From Acidisoma sp. PAMC 29798 (GTDB lineage Bacteria > Pseudomonadota > Alphaproteobacteria > Acetobacterales > Acetobacteraceae): a DNA stretch of 64,000 bases. The position numbers and the translations under genes were made by a program. The notes under the pieces were generated by a model. That model had not been told where the DNA came from. It was given only the letters and a program-made list of their open reading frames with translations, and did not search any database. Positions 8,932-19,023 of the stretch are shown here, one piece after another. The stretch lies in NCBI RefSeq assembly GCF_030252425.1, contig NZ_CP126994.1:186001-250000 (forward strand), given 5' to 3'. How positions within the stretch are numbered: the stretch's first letter is position 1; each line of letters starts with the position of its first letter.

Positions 8932-9042
8932 ATTTGACGAGCGGTAACGGTTAGGAGCTGGGTTTGTAAGCTACGTCATACTCTGCCTTCGCGTGCCATG
9001 GCGAGGAACTTGGACGGCGGAGCCATCCCACATCGTCGCGGC

Positions 9043-9636
9043 TCAATGGTGCCCGTAATGCGGGGTCAGGCTCGCATGCGCCAAGGCGTGCTTGCGCAGG
9101 AAGATGGCCACGGCCTGCGCCGGCGCTTGGTCCTTGAAGGGAAGCTGCGCCTGATCGACGGCCCAGACGGTGATCAGATAATGATGGGCCGAGCTGCCAC
9201 GCCGAGGGCAGGGGCCTTGATACCCCATGCTGCCCAACCCATTGCGGGTCTGGTGCGCGCCGGGGGGGCGCAGGGCGGGCGTCGCATCCGCATTCTGCTG
9301 CAGTGCGGTAGTCGAGACCGGAATGCCGAACAGGACCCATAGCCAGACGACGCCGACCTTGGCATCGAGATCCGCCATGGTCACCGCGTAGCTATTGGTA
9401 CCTGCGGGGGGATGCAGCCATACCAAGGGTGGCGACTGATTGGCGCCTTTGCATCCGTCATGGTCGTAGACATCCGCGAGCGGAATTTCATCGCCATTGC
9501 GAAAGGTCGGGCTGGCGATGGTCAGGCTTGCGGCCCGCGCCTGGACCGTGACGCCCGCGACCGACGAGATAGCAAGCGCCAAAGCCAATGCGCCGGTGCG
9601 GACGCATCGGAAAATGTGATGTGAGGGAGTTGGCAT
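9043..9636 (-). CDS. Secreted PEBP (YbhB/YbcL) family protein
   Basis: Phosphatidylethanolamine-binding-protein fold. A Sec signal peptide is visible (hydrophobic GALALALAISSVAGV, then VQARAAS). The mature part has PPAGTNSYAVTMADLD and the hallmark GPCPRRGSSAHHYLITVWAVD. The usual pocket DPD is ADLD here, and the usual HW of the WHWV segment reads LW, so ligand binding may be altered. The start at 9636 (197 aa) is chosen because it places the signal peptide at the N-terminus. No good ribosome site is seen. Function of bacterial members is poorly known; periplasmic location is likely. Confidence 0.85.
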   Translation of the reverse strand: MPTPSHHIFRCVRTGALALALAISSVAGVTVQARAASLTIASPTFRNGDEIPLADVYDHDGCKGANQSPPLVWLHPPAGTNSYAVTMADLDAKVGVVWLWVLFGIPVSTTALQQNADATPALRPPGAHQTRNGLGSMGYQGPCPRRGSSAHHYLITVWAVDQAQLPFKDQAPAQAVAIFLRKHALAHASLTPHYGHH

Positions 9637-9939
9637 GATGATGGGTTGCGGTCTATAGATCACGCAACGATAACTCCCGCGGTCAGTGGGGCAAAACGTC
9701 CAAAGACTAAAAGGGTGGCCCATTGGCCGCCTTTTTTATTTCTTCTTACCTGCGGTTTAGCGATGACCCGCCGCGCTTGGCAAGACGCCACACCCGTTTA
9801 AGCACGGGTAGACCACCAGCAATGCGTGGAGACCTTAGCGGCAACCTTGGCGCTTGCGCCTGCCGGGTACGGCGCCTATATGCCGCTCTTCACTTCACCG
9901 CTGATTACGGGGGTGGCCCAAAAGGCCGCCTTTTTTGTT
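9637..9939. other. 303-nt structured region before rimP
   Basis: No protein gene is supported here. It contains an intrinsic terminator at 9714-9742, then hairpin-forming segments such as ACCCG/CGGGT near 9796-9813, GGCGC/GCGCC near 9849-9860 and GCCG/CGGC near 9862-9873. It ends in a second terminator at 9912-9941. No tRNA features (T-arm GTTCGA or acceptor ending) are seen. An in-frame ATG at 9880 exists but would translate the terminator hairpin. The stretch reads best as the leader of the rimP-nusA-infB operon. Confidence 0.5.
9714..9742 (+). terminator. Intrinsic terminator 1 upstream of rimP
   Basis: Stem GGTGGCC/GGCCGCC (one G-U wobble), loop CATT, followed by six T and then ATTTC. 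There is no plus-strand gene immediately upstream, since PEBP and acyltransferase are on the minus strand. It therefore terminates either a leader transcript of the rimP operon or an unannotated small RNA. Confidence 0.75.
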
Positions 9940-9941
9940 TT
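9912..9941 (+). terminator. Intrinsic terminator 2, abutting rimP
   Basis: Same stem as terminator 1 (GGTGGCC/GGCCGCC) with loop CAAAA and a TTTTTTGTTTT tail. The tail runs into the likely TTG start of rimP at 9940. The position, directly in front of an essential operon, suggests conditional termination (attenuation) or read-through control. Confidence 0.75.
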
Positions 9942-10476
9942 GACCGAGAACATTCCGCATCACACTGGTTTCGACGCCCGCTTGGCCGATATCATCCTGC
10001 CGCGCATCGCTGCGATGGGATATGAGTTGGTGCGCGTGCGCGTGCTCGGGCGTGAACGACCGACCGTGCAGATCATGGCGGACCGCGCCGATGGATCGCA
10101 GATCACGGTCGATGATTGCGAGGCGATCAGCCATCAGATCGGCGCCGTGCTGGATGTCGAGGATATCGTGCCCGGCGCCTGGACGCTTGAAGTAAGCTCG
10201 GCCGGTATCGATCGTCCTCTCACACGACCCAAGGATTGGAACCGCTTCGCGGGCCATATCGCCAAGGTCGAAATGTCGATCCCCACCCTGGAGGGACGCA
10301 AGCGTTTCTCGGGAACCATTTTGGGGGCCGAGAACGGCCAGGGTCGCTTGAAGCTCGAAGACGGATCCGAGGTTACCGTGACCTTGGTTGACGTGAAGGC
10401 CGCCCGCCTGATTTTGACGGACGCGCTGATCGAGGCGACGGCAGGGCAGACTGCCACGCCTGACGAGATGAACTGA
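9940..10476 (+). CDS. rimP: Ribosome maturation factor RimP
   Basis: Needed for maturation of the 30S ribosomal subunit. The protein reads [20 protein letters not shown] at its start, then [29 protein letters not shown] and the conserved [18 protein letters not shown], all typical of the RimP N- and C-domains. With the TTG start at 9940 it has 178 aa. Alternatives are GTG 9913 and ATG 9880, both of which would translate through terminator 2, so TTG is preferred. It leads the rimP-nusA-ylxR-infB-rbfA operon; nusA follows after 51 nt. Confidence 0.88.
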   Translation: MTENIPHHTGFDARLADIILPRIAAMGYELVRVRVLGRERPTVQIMADRADGSQITVDDCEAISHQIGAVLDVEDIVPGAWTLEVSSAGIDRPLTRPKDWNRFAGHIAKVEMSIPTLEGRKRFSGTILGAENGQGRLKLEDGSEVTVTLVDVKAARLILTDALIEATAGQTATPDEMN

Positions 10477-10527
10477 TCGCTTGTTTGATTTGACTAAAGA
10501 CACCGCCGTTACGGAAAGGCCCCGATC

Positions 10528-12051
10528 ATGGATACCGCGATAGCCCGCCCCGAGCTTCTGCTGGTTGCCGATGCCGTCGCCCGCGAGAAATCGATCGACC
10601 GTGACGAAGTGCTGGAAGCCATGGAACAGGCCATTCAAAAGGCCGGCCGCGCCAAATACGGCCATGAGAAGGACATCCGCGCCACCATCGACCGCAAGAC
10701 CGGTGACGTTCGGCTGTCTCGCTGGACCGAAGTCGTCGAGGCCGCCGAAAACGAAGATACCCAGATTCCGCTGCATATCGCGCTAAAGTTCAAGCCTGAG
10801 ATCAAGCTCGGCGAGTTCATCGTCGATCCGCTGCCGCCGATCGACTTCGGGCGCATCGCGGCGCAGACCGCCAAGCAGGTGATCGTTCAGCGCGTGCGCG
10901 AATATGAGCGTAAGCGGCAGTTCGCCGAGTTCAAGGACCGCGTTGGCGAAATCATCAACGGCGTCGTGAAGCGCACCGAATACGGCAACCTCATGGTCGA
11001 TCTCGGCCGCGCCGAGGCGCTGTTGCGCCGTGATGAGTTGATCGCGCGCGAAAGCTTCCGTAACGGCGATCGTGTGCGCGCCTATATCTATGACGTGCGG
11101 GAAGAACCGCGGGGCCCCCAGATTTTCCTGTCCCGCACGCATCCCGGCTTCCTTGCCAAGCTCTTTGCCCAGGAAGTGCCGGAAATCTATGACGGCATCA
11201 TCGAAATCAAGGCCGTGGCCCGCGACCCCGGAAGCCGCGCCAAGATGGCGGTGATCAGCCGCGACAGCTCGATCGATCCGGTCGGTGCCTGCGTCGGTAT
11301 GCGCGGTTCGCGCGTGCAGGCCGTGGTGCAGGAACTGCAGGGCGAGAAGATCGACATTATTCCCTGGAGCGCCCAGGCCGCGACCTTCGTCGTGAATGCG
11401 CTCGCCCCCGCCGAAGTCACCAAGGTGGTGATGGAGGAGGAGACCGGCCGCGTCGAAGTCGTGGTGCCCGATACGCAGCTTTCGCTCGCCATCGGCCGTC
11501 GTGGCCAGAACGTGCGCCTTGCCAGCCAATTGACCCGGTGGGACATCGACATCCTGACCGAGGCCGAGGAGAGCGAGCGCCGGCAGGAAGAGTTCCGCCG
11601 CCGTTCCGGCCTGTTCGTCGAGGCGCTGGACGTCGATGACGTTATTGCCGGGCTGCTGGTGACGGAAGGCTTCACGACCGTCGAAGAGCTGGCCTTCACG
11701 CCCGTTGAGGAAATGTCCGACATTGAGGGCTTCGACGAGAATGTCGCCGGCGAATTGATCCGTCGCGCCGAGGAATTCCTGACGCGTCGCGATGTCGAAA
11801 TGGAAGATAAGCGCCTCGCCTTGGGCGTGACCGATGACGTCGCATCCTTCGACGTCTTTACCCCGGCGGCCCTGGTGGCGCTGGGCGAGAAGGGCGTGAA
11901 GACGCTGGACGATCTGGCCGACCTCGCGTCGGATGAGCTGATTGAAATCGTGGGCACCGGCATCGACGAGCAGGCCGCCAACGAGATCATCATGCGGGCG
12001 CGGGCGCATTGGTTCGCGGGAGAAGATGACGCTGAGCCCGCACCAGAATGA
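10528..12051 (+). CDS. nusA: Transcription termination/antitermination factor NusA
   Basis: RNA polymerase-associated elongation factor controlling pausing, termination and antitermination. The domain order is an N-terminal RNAP-binding domain (about 1-130), S1 (about 135-200, VKRTEYGNLMVDLGRAEALL), two KH domains (about 230-345, including CVGMRGSRVQAV and AIGRRGQNVRLASQL) and two acidic C-terminal repeats (about 365-500). Length is 507 aa, normal for alphaproteobacteria. GGAAAGG precedes the ATG at 10528. The stop overlaps the next gene by 26 nt. Confidence 0.97.
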   Translation: MDTAIARPELLLVADAVAREKSIDRDEVLEAMEQAIQKAGRAKYGHEKDIRATIDRKTGDVRLSRWTEVVEAAENEDTQIPLHIALKFKPEIKLGEFIVDPLPPIDFGRIAAQTAKQVIVQRVREYERKRQFAEFKDRVGEIINGVVKRTEYGNLMVDLGRAEALLRRDELIARESFRNGDRVRAYIYDVREEPRGPQIFLSRTHPGFLAKLFAQEVPEIYDGIIEIKAVARDPGSRAKMAVISRDSSIDPVGACVGMRGSRVQAVVQELQGEKIDIIPWSAQAATFVVNALAPAEVTKVVMEEETGRVEVVVPDTQLSLAIGRRGQNVRLASQLTRWDIDILTEAEESERRQEEFRRRSGLFVEALDVDDVIAGLLVTEGFTTVEELAFTPVEEMSDIEGFDENVAGELIRRAEEFLTRRDVEMEDKRLALGVTDDVASFDVFTPAALVALGEKGVKTLDDLADLASDELIEIVGTGIDEQAANEIIMRARAHWFAGEDDAEPAPE

Positions 12052-12757
12052 GCCCGCTTCAGGCGTAACGAACGCGGCCCTGGCGCCTGTCATTGGCAGC
12101 CTCGGCCTCGTTCGTCCCGATGAGCTGACCCCGGCTGCGGCCGAGTCGGATGATGAAGAGGACCCTGAGAAGGGGCCACTTCGTCGTTGCATCGTCACGC
12201 GCACAAGCCATCCGGCAGAGGGCATGATCCGCTTCGTCGTGGGCCCTGATCGCAAAATCGTTCCAGATCTTACGGCAACCCTGCCCGGCCGGGGATTGTG
12301 GTTGAGCGCGCGCCGGGATGTGGTAGAAACTGCCGTTGCTCGAAAAGCCTTCTCGCGAGCTGCTCGCGCGGAGGTCTTGGTTCCGGATGACCTGCCGGCC
12401 ATGATCGAAGCAGCTCTCACGCGGAGAGTGATCGATATTTTAGGTCTGACCCGGCGCGCGGGCCAGGCCGTCAGCGGCTTCGCCAAGGTGCGCGAGTGGC
12501 TGGTTGCAGATCGGGTCGGGCTCATCGTCCAGGCAATGGACGGAAGCATCGACGAGCGCGCCAGAGTGTTGAATGGACGTGACGTGCCCGTGATCACCCC
12601 GTTTCCTGGCCAAACACTCGGTCAGATATTCGGGCGTGAGAATGTCGTGCATGTTGCGGTGTCGGCCGGACGTCTGGCGACGATGCTGCGAGTAGAAAAT
12701 GAGCGCCTGACCGGTATTCGCCGGACCAGGTCCGATGCTGATCAAGCGGGCGGATGA
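12026..12757 (+). CDS. YlxR (DUF448) RNA-binding protein with L7Ae-like C-terminus
   Basis: Located as usual between nusA and infB. The N-terminal YlxR domain (about residues 48-125) shows RRCIVTRTSHPAEGMIRFVV and GRGLWLSARRDVVETAV. The C-terminal half (about 135-240) resembles an L7Ae/L30e-type RNA-binding fold (LGLTRRAGQAVSGFAKV). The family binds nucleic acid and is proposed to modulate transcription and RNase P; the exact role is unsettled. The ATG at 12026 follows GCGGGAG and overlaps the nusA end by 26 nt. infB begins immediately after the stop. Confidence 0.9.
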   Translation: MTLSPHQNEPASGVTNAALAPVIGSLGLVRPDELTPAAAESDDEEDPEKGPLRRCIVTRTSHPAEGMIRFVVGPDRKIVPDLTATLPGRGLWLSARRDVVETAVARKAFSRAARAEVLVPDDLPAMIEAALTRRVIDILGLTRRAGQAVSGFAKVREWLVADRVGLIVQAMDGSIDERARVLNGRDVPVITPFPGQTLGQIFGRENVVHVAVSAGRLATMLRVENERLTGIRRTRSDADQAGG

Positions 12758-15378
<2,621 letters not shown>

Positions 15379-15382
<4 letters not shown>

Positions 15383-15774
15383 GAACAGAGGCTCCCACCC
15401 AGCGCCAGCTTCGCGTCGGCGAGGAAATTCGGCATATCCTGTCCGACATCTTTCGGCGGGATATGATCCGCGACTACCAACTCGCGGGCGTGGCGATCAC
15501 GGTGACGGAGGTTCGGGTCAGCCCGGATCTTCGCAACGCGACGGCTTTCGTCACGCGCCTTGGCCGCAACGATGCGGACAAGCTGCTTCCGGCGCTCAAG
15601 CGCGCGGCGCCCTTCCTGCGCGGCCAGGTGGCCAAGGCGATCCGGTTGCGGGTATCGCCCGACCTGTCCTTCCAGGCCGATACCTCGATCGACTATGCGA
15701 TGCAGGTCAGCACCTTGCTGCACCGGCCTGAGGTCGCCCGCGACCTGGATGAGACCGCGCCCCGGCCGGAGTAG
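15379..15774 (+). CDS. rbfA: Ribosome-binding factor A
   Basis: Small KH-like protein for 16S rRNA 5'-end maturation and 30S assembly. It has the family pattern [18 protein letters not shown], then [12 protein letters not shown] and the C-terminal [18 protein letters not shown]. The GTG start overlaps the infB stop as GTGA, giving 131 aa. The usual downstream truB-rpsO-pnp genes are absent; a REP-like element and a transporter gene follow instead. Confidence 0.95.
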
Positions 15775-15814
15775 GGGCCATCGTCTGACAGCTACAATGG
15801 CAAGCCCATCTCTC

Positions 15815-15845
15815 GTAGGGTGGAAGAGCGCAGCGTATTCCACCA
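15815..15845 (+). repeat. REP-like palindromic unit (type A)
   Basis: Single copy of a roughly 30-nt imperfect palindrome beginning GTAGGGTGGAAGAGCG and ending ATTCCACCA. It lies between rbfA and the ABC transporter operon. Related units occur at 28824-28891, 31736-31765, 37404-37476, 45215-45245 and 55264-55336. Confidence 0.8.
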
Positions 15846-15891
15846 ATAGGGTGCGCCCCATCAACCTCGCTTGGCACCGGACGGTCTTGTC

Positions 15892-16665
15892 ATGAAAAAA
15901 TGGCTTCTCGCCGTGCTCTGCGCGAGCACCGTCGTGGTTTGCGGCGAGGCGCGGGCACAGGATATCGTGCGCATCGCGACCGAAGCCGATTATCCGCCGT
16001 TCGAATACACCTCTGCCAGTGGCGACATGAAGGGCATGGAGATCGAACTCGGCGACAAATACTGCGCGGCCGCCAAGTTGAATTGCAAATGGGTCAATAT
16101 GAGCTTCGACGCGATGATCGCGGCGCTCGATGCCCATAAAATCGACGCTATCCTGTCCCAGATGGGCATCACGGCCGAACGCAAAAAAAGCGTCAGCTTC
16201 AGCGCGCCCGTGACCTACAACAGCGTCATTGTGCTCGGGCCGAACGGCTCGGCGATCACCGATGACACGGCCACGATGAAGGGCAAGACGATCGGCATTC
16301 AAAGCGGCACGATCGAAGAGGCCTGGGCCGACAAGCATCTCAAGGGCATCGCCACCGTGAAGCTCTATGACGGTCAGGATCAGGTCTTTCAGGATCTGCA
16401 GGCGCAGCGCATCGATGCCACGATCTGCGATCAGCCCGTCGCCTATGATTTTCTGCGCAAGGGCGGCAAGGCCGAGTTTACCTATCTCGGCAAGCCGCTG
16501 AATGACCCCGCAACGCTCGGTTCTGGCGACACGGCGATCGCGGTCCGTAAGGACGACACGAAGCTGCTGGCGGCGCTCAACCCTGCCATCGATGCGGTTC
16601 GCCAGGACGGCACCTTCGCCAAGATCAATGGCTTGTATTTTCCCTTCAGCATGATGCCGAAGTAA
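15892..16665 (+). CDS. Polar amino acid ABC transporter, periplasmic binding protein
   Basis: Solute-binding protein family 3 (HisJ/ArtJ-like). It has a Sec signal peptide (MKKWLLAVLCASTVVVCG, cleavage after EARA) and a mature start with ATEADYPPFEYTSASGDMKG. The family marker GMEIELGDKYCAAA and SQMGITAERKKSVSFSAP follow. This points to basic or polar amino acid uptake. Length is 257 aa. The ATG at 15892 starts the signal peptide directly. Two permease genes follow, but no ATPase gene is present. The exact ligand cannot be read. Confidence 0.9.
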   Translation: MKKWLLAVLCASTVVVCGEARAQDIVRIATEADYPPFEYTSASGDMKGMEIELGDKYCAAAKLNCKWVNMSFDAMIAALDAHKIDAILSQMGITAERKKSVSFSAPVTYNSVIVLGPNGSAITDDTATMKGKTIGIQSGTIEEAWADKHLKGIATVKLYDGQDQVFQDLQAQRIDATICDQPVAYDFLRKGGKAEFTYLGKPLNDPATLGSGDTAIAVRKDDTKLLAALNPAIDAVRQDGTFAKINGLYFPFSMMPK

Positions 16666-16700
16666 CGCGGCCCCATCGGGCCCCGATCGGGCCTAGGCGG

Positions 16701-17375
16701 ATGATCGATCTGCACGGCTATGGCTGGCAGTTGCTCCAGGGTGTCGCGATCACCCTGGAGCTGGCCTTCACCTGCCTGGTCTGCGGTCTGGCGCTGGGCA
16801 TGCTGGCGGCAGGCGCCAAACTCTCTCGCCGCCGCTGGCTGAGCCGCAGTGTCACCGCTGTCACGAACCTCATTCGGGGCGTTCCGGAATTCGTCATCCT
16901 GCTGATCTGCTATTTCGGCCTCACCCATCTGATCTATGTGGCGACAGGCTCGAATGCCAATCTCAGCCCCTTCGCCGGCGGTGTCTTCGCGCTGTCCATA
17001 GTGCTGGGGGCCAATTCATCCGAGACCTTCCGGGGCGCCTTCATTGCCGTGGCGCCCGGCCAGATGGAGGCTGCACGCGCCTTCGGGATGCGGCGGCGGC
17101 AGGTGTTCTTGCGCATCCATCTGCCGCAGGCCTGGCGGATCGCTTTGCCGAGCCTGGGCAATCTTTGGCAGAACCTGCTCAAGGATACCTCGCTCGTCTC
17201 CGTCCTCGGCCTGCAGGAATTGATGGAGAAGGCGAATATCGGGGCGCAGGTCACGCGCCAGCCCTTCACCTTCTTTCTGACGGCGGCCTTCCTCTACCTG
17301 CTGATGCTGGGCGCCTCGGCGCCCGTCTTTCACATCCTCGAACGTATCAGCAGCCGGGGCGTGGCGCGGGTATGA
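16701..17375 (+). CDS. Amino acid ABC transporter permease (HisQ/ArtQ-like)
   Basis: Inner membrane subunit of a polar amino acid importer. It has five or so hydrophobic segments and the EAA loop VAPGQMEAARAFGMRRRQVFLRIHLPQAWRIALP, seen as the pieces GQMEAARAFGM and LRIHLPQAWRIALP near residues 115-150, which contacts the ATPase. Length is 224 aa. It lies 35 nt after the binding protein, and its stop overlaps the next permease as ATGA, so the two are translationally coupled. Confidence 0.9.
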   Translation: MIDLHGYGWQLLQGVAITLELAFTCLVCGLALGMLAAGAKLSRRRWLSRSVTAVTNLIRGVPEFVILLICYFGLTHLIYVATGSNANLSPFAGGVFALSIVLGANSSETFRGAFIAVAPGQMEAARAFGMRRRQVFLRIHLPQAWRIALPSLGNLWQNLLKDTSLVSVLGLQELMEKANIGAQVTRQPFTFFLTAAFLYLLMLGASAPVFHILERISSRGVARV

Positions 17376-18064
17376 GCCAGCTTCTGCCCCTGATTCACGG
17401 CATGCACATTGGCCGCTATCTGGCGGGGACATTGCTGACGATCCAGCTCGTCGCCCTGTCCTGCGTCGCCGCCGCTGTGCTCAGCCTTCCTTTGGCAATG
17501 GCTCGGCTGTCCGCCAATCCCTTGTTGCGCGGGCTGGCCTTTTCCTACGGCGCCTTCTTCCGGGGCACGCCGCTGCTGATTCAGATCTTCCTCATCTATT
17601 ATGGCCTGGGTCAGTTTGCCGTGATCCGCCATTCCGTCCTGTGGTTCTTCCTGCGCGATGCTTATCCCTGCGCCCTCATCGCCCTCGCGCTGAACATGGC
17701 CGCCTACCTGGCAGAGATCGTGCGGGGCGGCATCCTGGCCGTGCCGGCGGGGGAGCGGGAGGCCGCTTTTGCCATCGGCATGGGCCGCAGCCTCGCCTAT
17801 CGCCGGATCATCTTGCCGCGCGCCTATCGCCTGATGCTGCCGGCGCTGAGCAGCGAGGTGGTCATCCAACTGAAATCGACGGCACTCGCCAGCACGATCA
17901 CCCTCATGGAACTGACCGGTGTCGCCCGCCGACTCGTCGACGTCACCTATTCCACCAATCCGCTTCTGGTGGCGGGAGCGATTTACGTGGTGCTGACCTT
18001 CCTCATCACGCGCGGTTTCACCCTCGCTGAGCGTCGGCTGAACCGGCACATGCGGCGGGGCTAA
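17372..18064 (+). CDS. Amino acid ABC transporter permease (HisM/ArtM-like)
   Basis: Second permease of the heterodimeric membrane channel. Family marks are the FFRGTPLLIQIFLIYYGLGQF segment, given here as FFRGTPLLIQ near residue 63, and the EAA loop VPAGEREAAFAIGMG near 122. Length is 230 aa from the ATG inside the ATGA overlap with the first permease. The gene ends 4 nt inside the convergent SDR gene. No ATP-binding subunit follows, so the transporter must borrow one from elsewhere in the genome. Confidence 0.9.
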   Translation: MSQLLPLIHGMHIGRYLAGTLLTIQLVALSCVAAAVLSLPLAMARLSANPLLRGLAFSYGAFFRGTPLLIQIFLIYYGLGQFAVIRHSVLWFFLRDAYPCALIALALNMAAYLAEIVRGGILAVPAGEREAAFAIGMGRSLAYRRIILPRAYRLMLPALSSEVVIQLKSTALASTITLMELTGVARRLVDVTYSTNPLLVAGAIYVVLTFLITRGFTLAERRLNRHMRRG

Positions 18065-18834
18065 AGTGCCGCGAGGGTGCCGCCGTCGATATAGAGCACC
18101 TGGCCGGTGATATAGGCGGCAGCATCCGAACACAGGAAGACCGCAGCGCCCATCAGATCCTCCATGCGGCCGAATCGCCCCATTGGGATTTTCGCCAGCA
18201 TCGCATCGCGCCAGGCTGGATCGGCATAGAAAGGCTCGGTCAGCGCCGTCTGGAAATAGCCCGGCCCGATTCCGTTCACGCGAATGCCGAGTGGTGCCCA
18301 TTCGACCGCGAGTGCGCGTGTCATGCCGACCAGGCCGGTTTTGGAGGCGCCATAGGCCGCCGCTGTTGGCACCCCGACTTCCGACGTGAGTGAGCACAGG
18401 TTGAGGATCACACCGCCACGGCGACCGTCTGGATGCGCGGTCATCGCCGTCGCCGCAGCCTGCGCGCAGAAGAAGGCACCGCGAAGATTGACATCCATGA
18501 TCCGGTCCCAGAGCGGGGGATCGACATCCAGTGACGGCCGCACCTCTTCCATGCCGGCATTATTGACCAGGATATCGAGCGGCCCGCCGATCGCCGCAAA
18601 ACAGCGGGCGATGCTGTCCGTGTCGGCGACATCAAGCGTCTGGATCAGCACCTGTCCGCCTTCGGCTGTGATGAGCGCACGGGTTTCCTCAAGCCCCGGC
18701 AGGCTGCGCGCGGCGATGACGACGGTCGCACCGGCTTGCGCCAGAGCAATCGCGATCGCCTGCCCGATGCCACGAGAGGCACCGGTAACCAGGGCTCTTT
18801 TGCCATCGAAAGAGAAGCTGGGTGTCTTCATCAT
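18061..18834 (-). CDS. Short-chain dehydrogenase/reductase (gluconate 5-dehydrogenase-like)
   Basis: Classical SDR of 257 aa. The cofactor motif TGASRGIGQAIA is near residue 17, NNAG near 95, a catalytic Ser in LNLCSLTSE near 145, and YGASKTGL (Tyr-x3-Lys) near 160. Overall pattern (GIRVNGIGPGYFQT, then DGG at the C-terminus) resembles gluconate 5-dehydrogenase and sugar-alcohol dehydrogenases, but substrate is not certain. The start at 18834 has GGAG 6 nt upstream; a longer frame to 18978 lacks such a site. It is convergent with the permease and divergent from the HisD-like gene. Confidence 0.85.
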   Translation of the reverse strand: MMKTPSFSFDGKRALVTGASRGIGQAIAIALAQAGATVVIAARSLPGLEETRALITAEGGQVLIQTLDVADTDSIARCFAAIGGPLDILVNNAGMEEVRPSLDVDPPLWDRIMDVNLRGAFFCAQAAATAMTAHPDGRRGGVILNLCSLTSEVGVPTAAAYGASKTGLVGMTRALAVEWAPLGIRVNGIGPGYFQTALTEPFYADPAWRDAMLAKIPMGRFGRMEDLMGAAVFLCSDAAAYITGQVLYIDGGTLAAL

Positions 18835-19023
18835 GCGGCTCCGTGTCACCCGGCGGGTTGGGGTGGTGGGTTGCGGGGGAACAGGGCGCCGCTGTCCATC
18901 TGAAGCTGGGAGCGCATCTGAAATAGTATCTCGTTCGTAAGGGTATCTGGATTGCATTGATTCTTGATTTTTGGCCATTCCTGATACGCCGGTATTCTTG
19001 AAGCGTCGAAGGATGATGCAGTT

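Noticed and set aside
9743-9911. Possible tRNA or known small RNA before rimP
   Set aside because: No T-arm, anticodon arm or acceptor pairing could be built. Only simple hairpins are present, so no named RNA is called.
9880-9939. ATG at 9880 as the rimP start
   Set aside because: It would translate the terminator hairpin and U-tract as [10 protein letters not shown], which is not RimP-like. The family N-terminus begins near TENIPHHTG.
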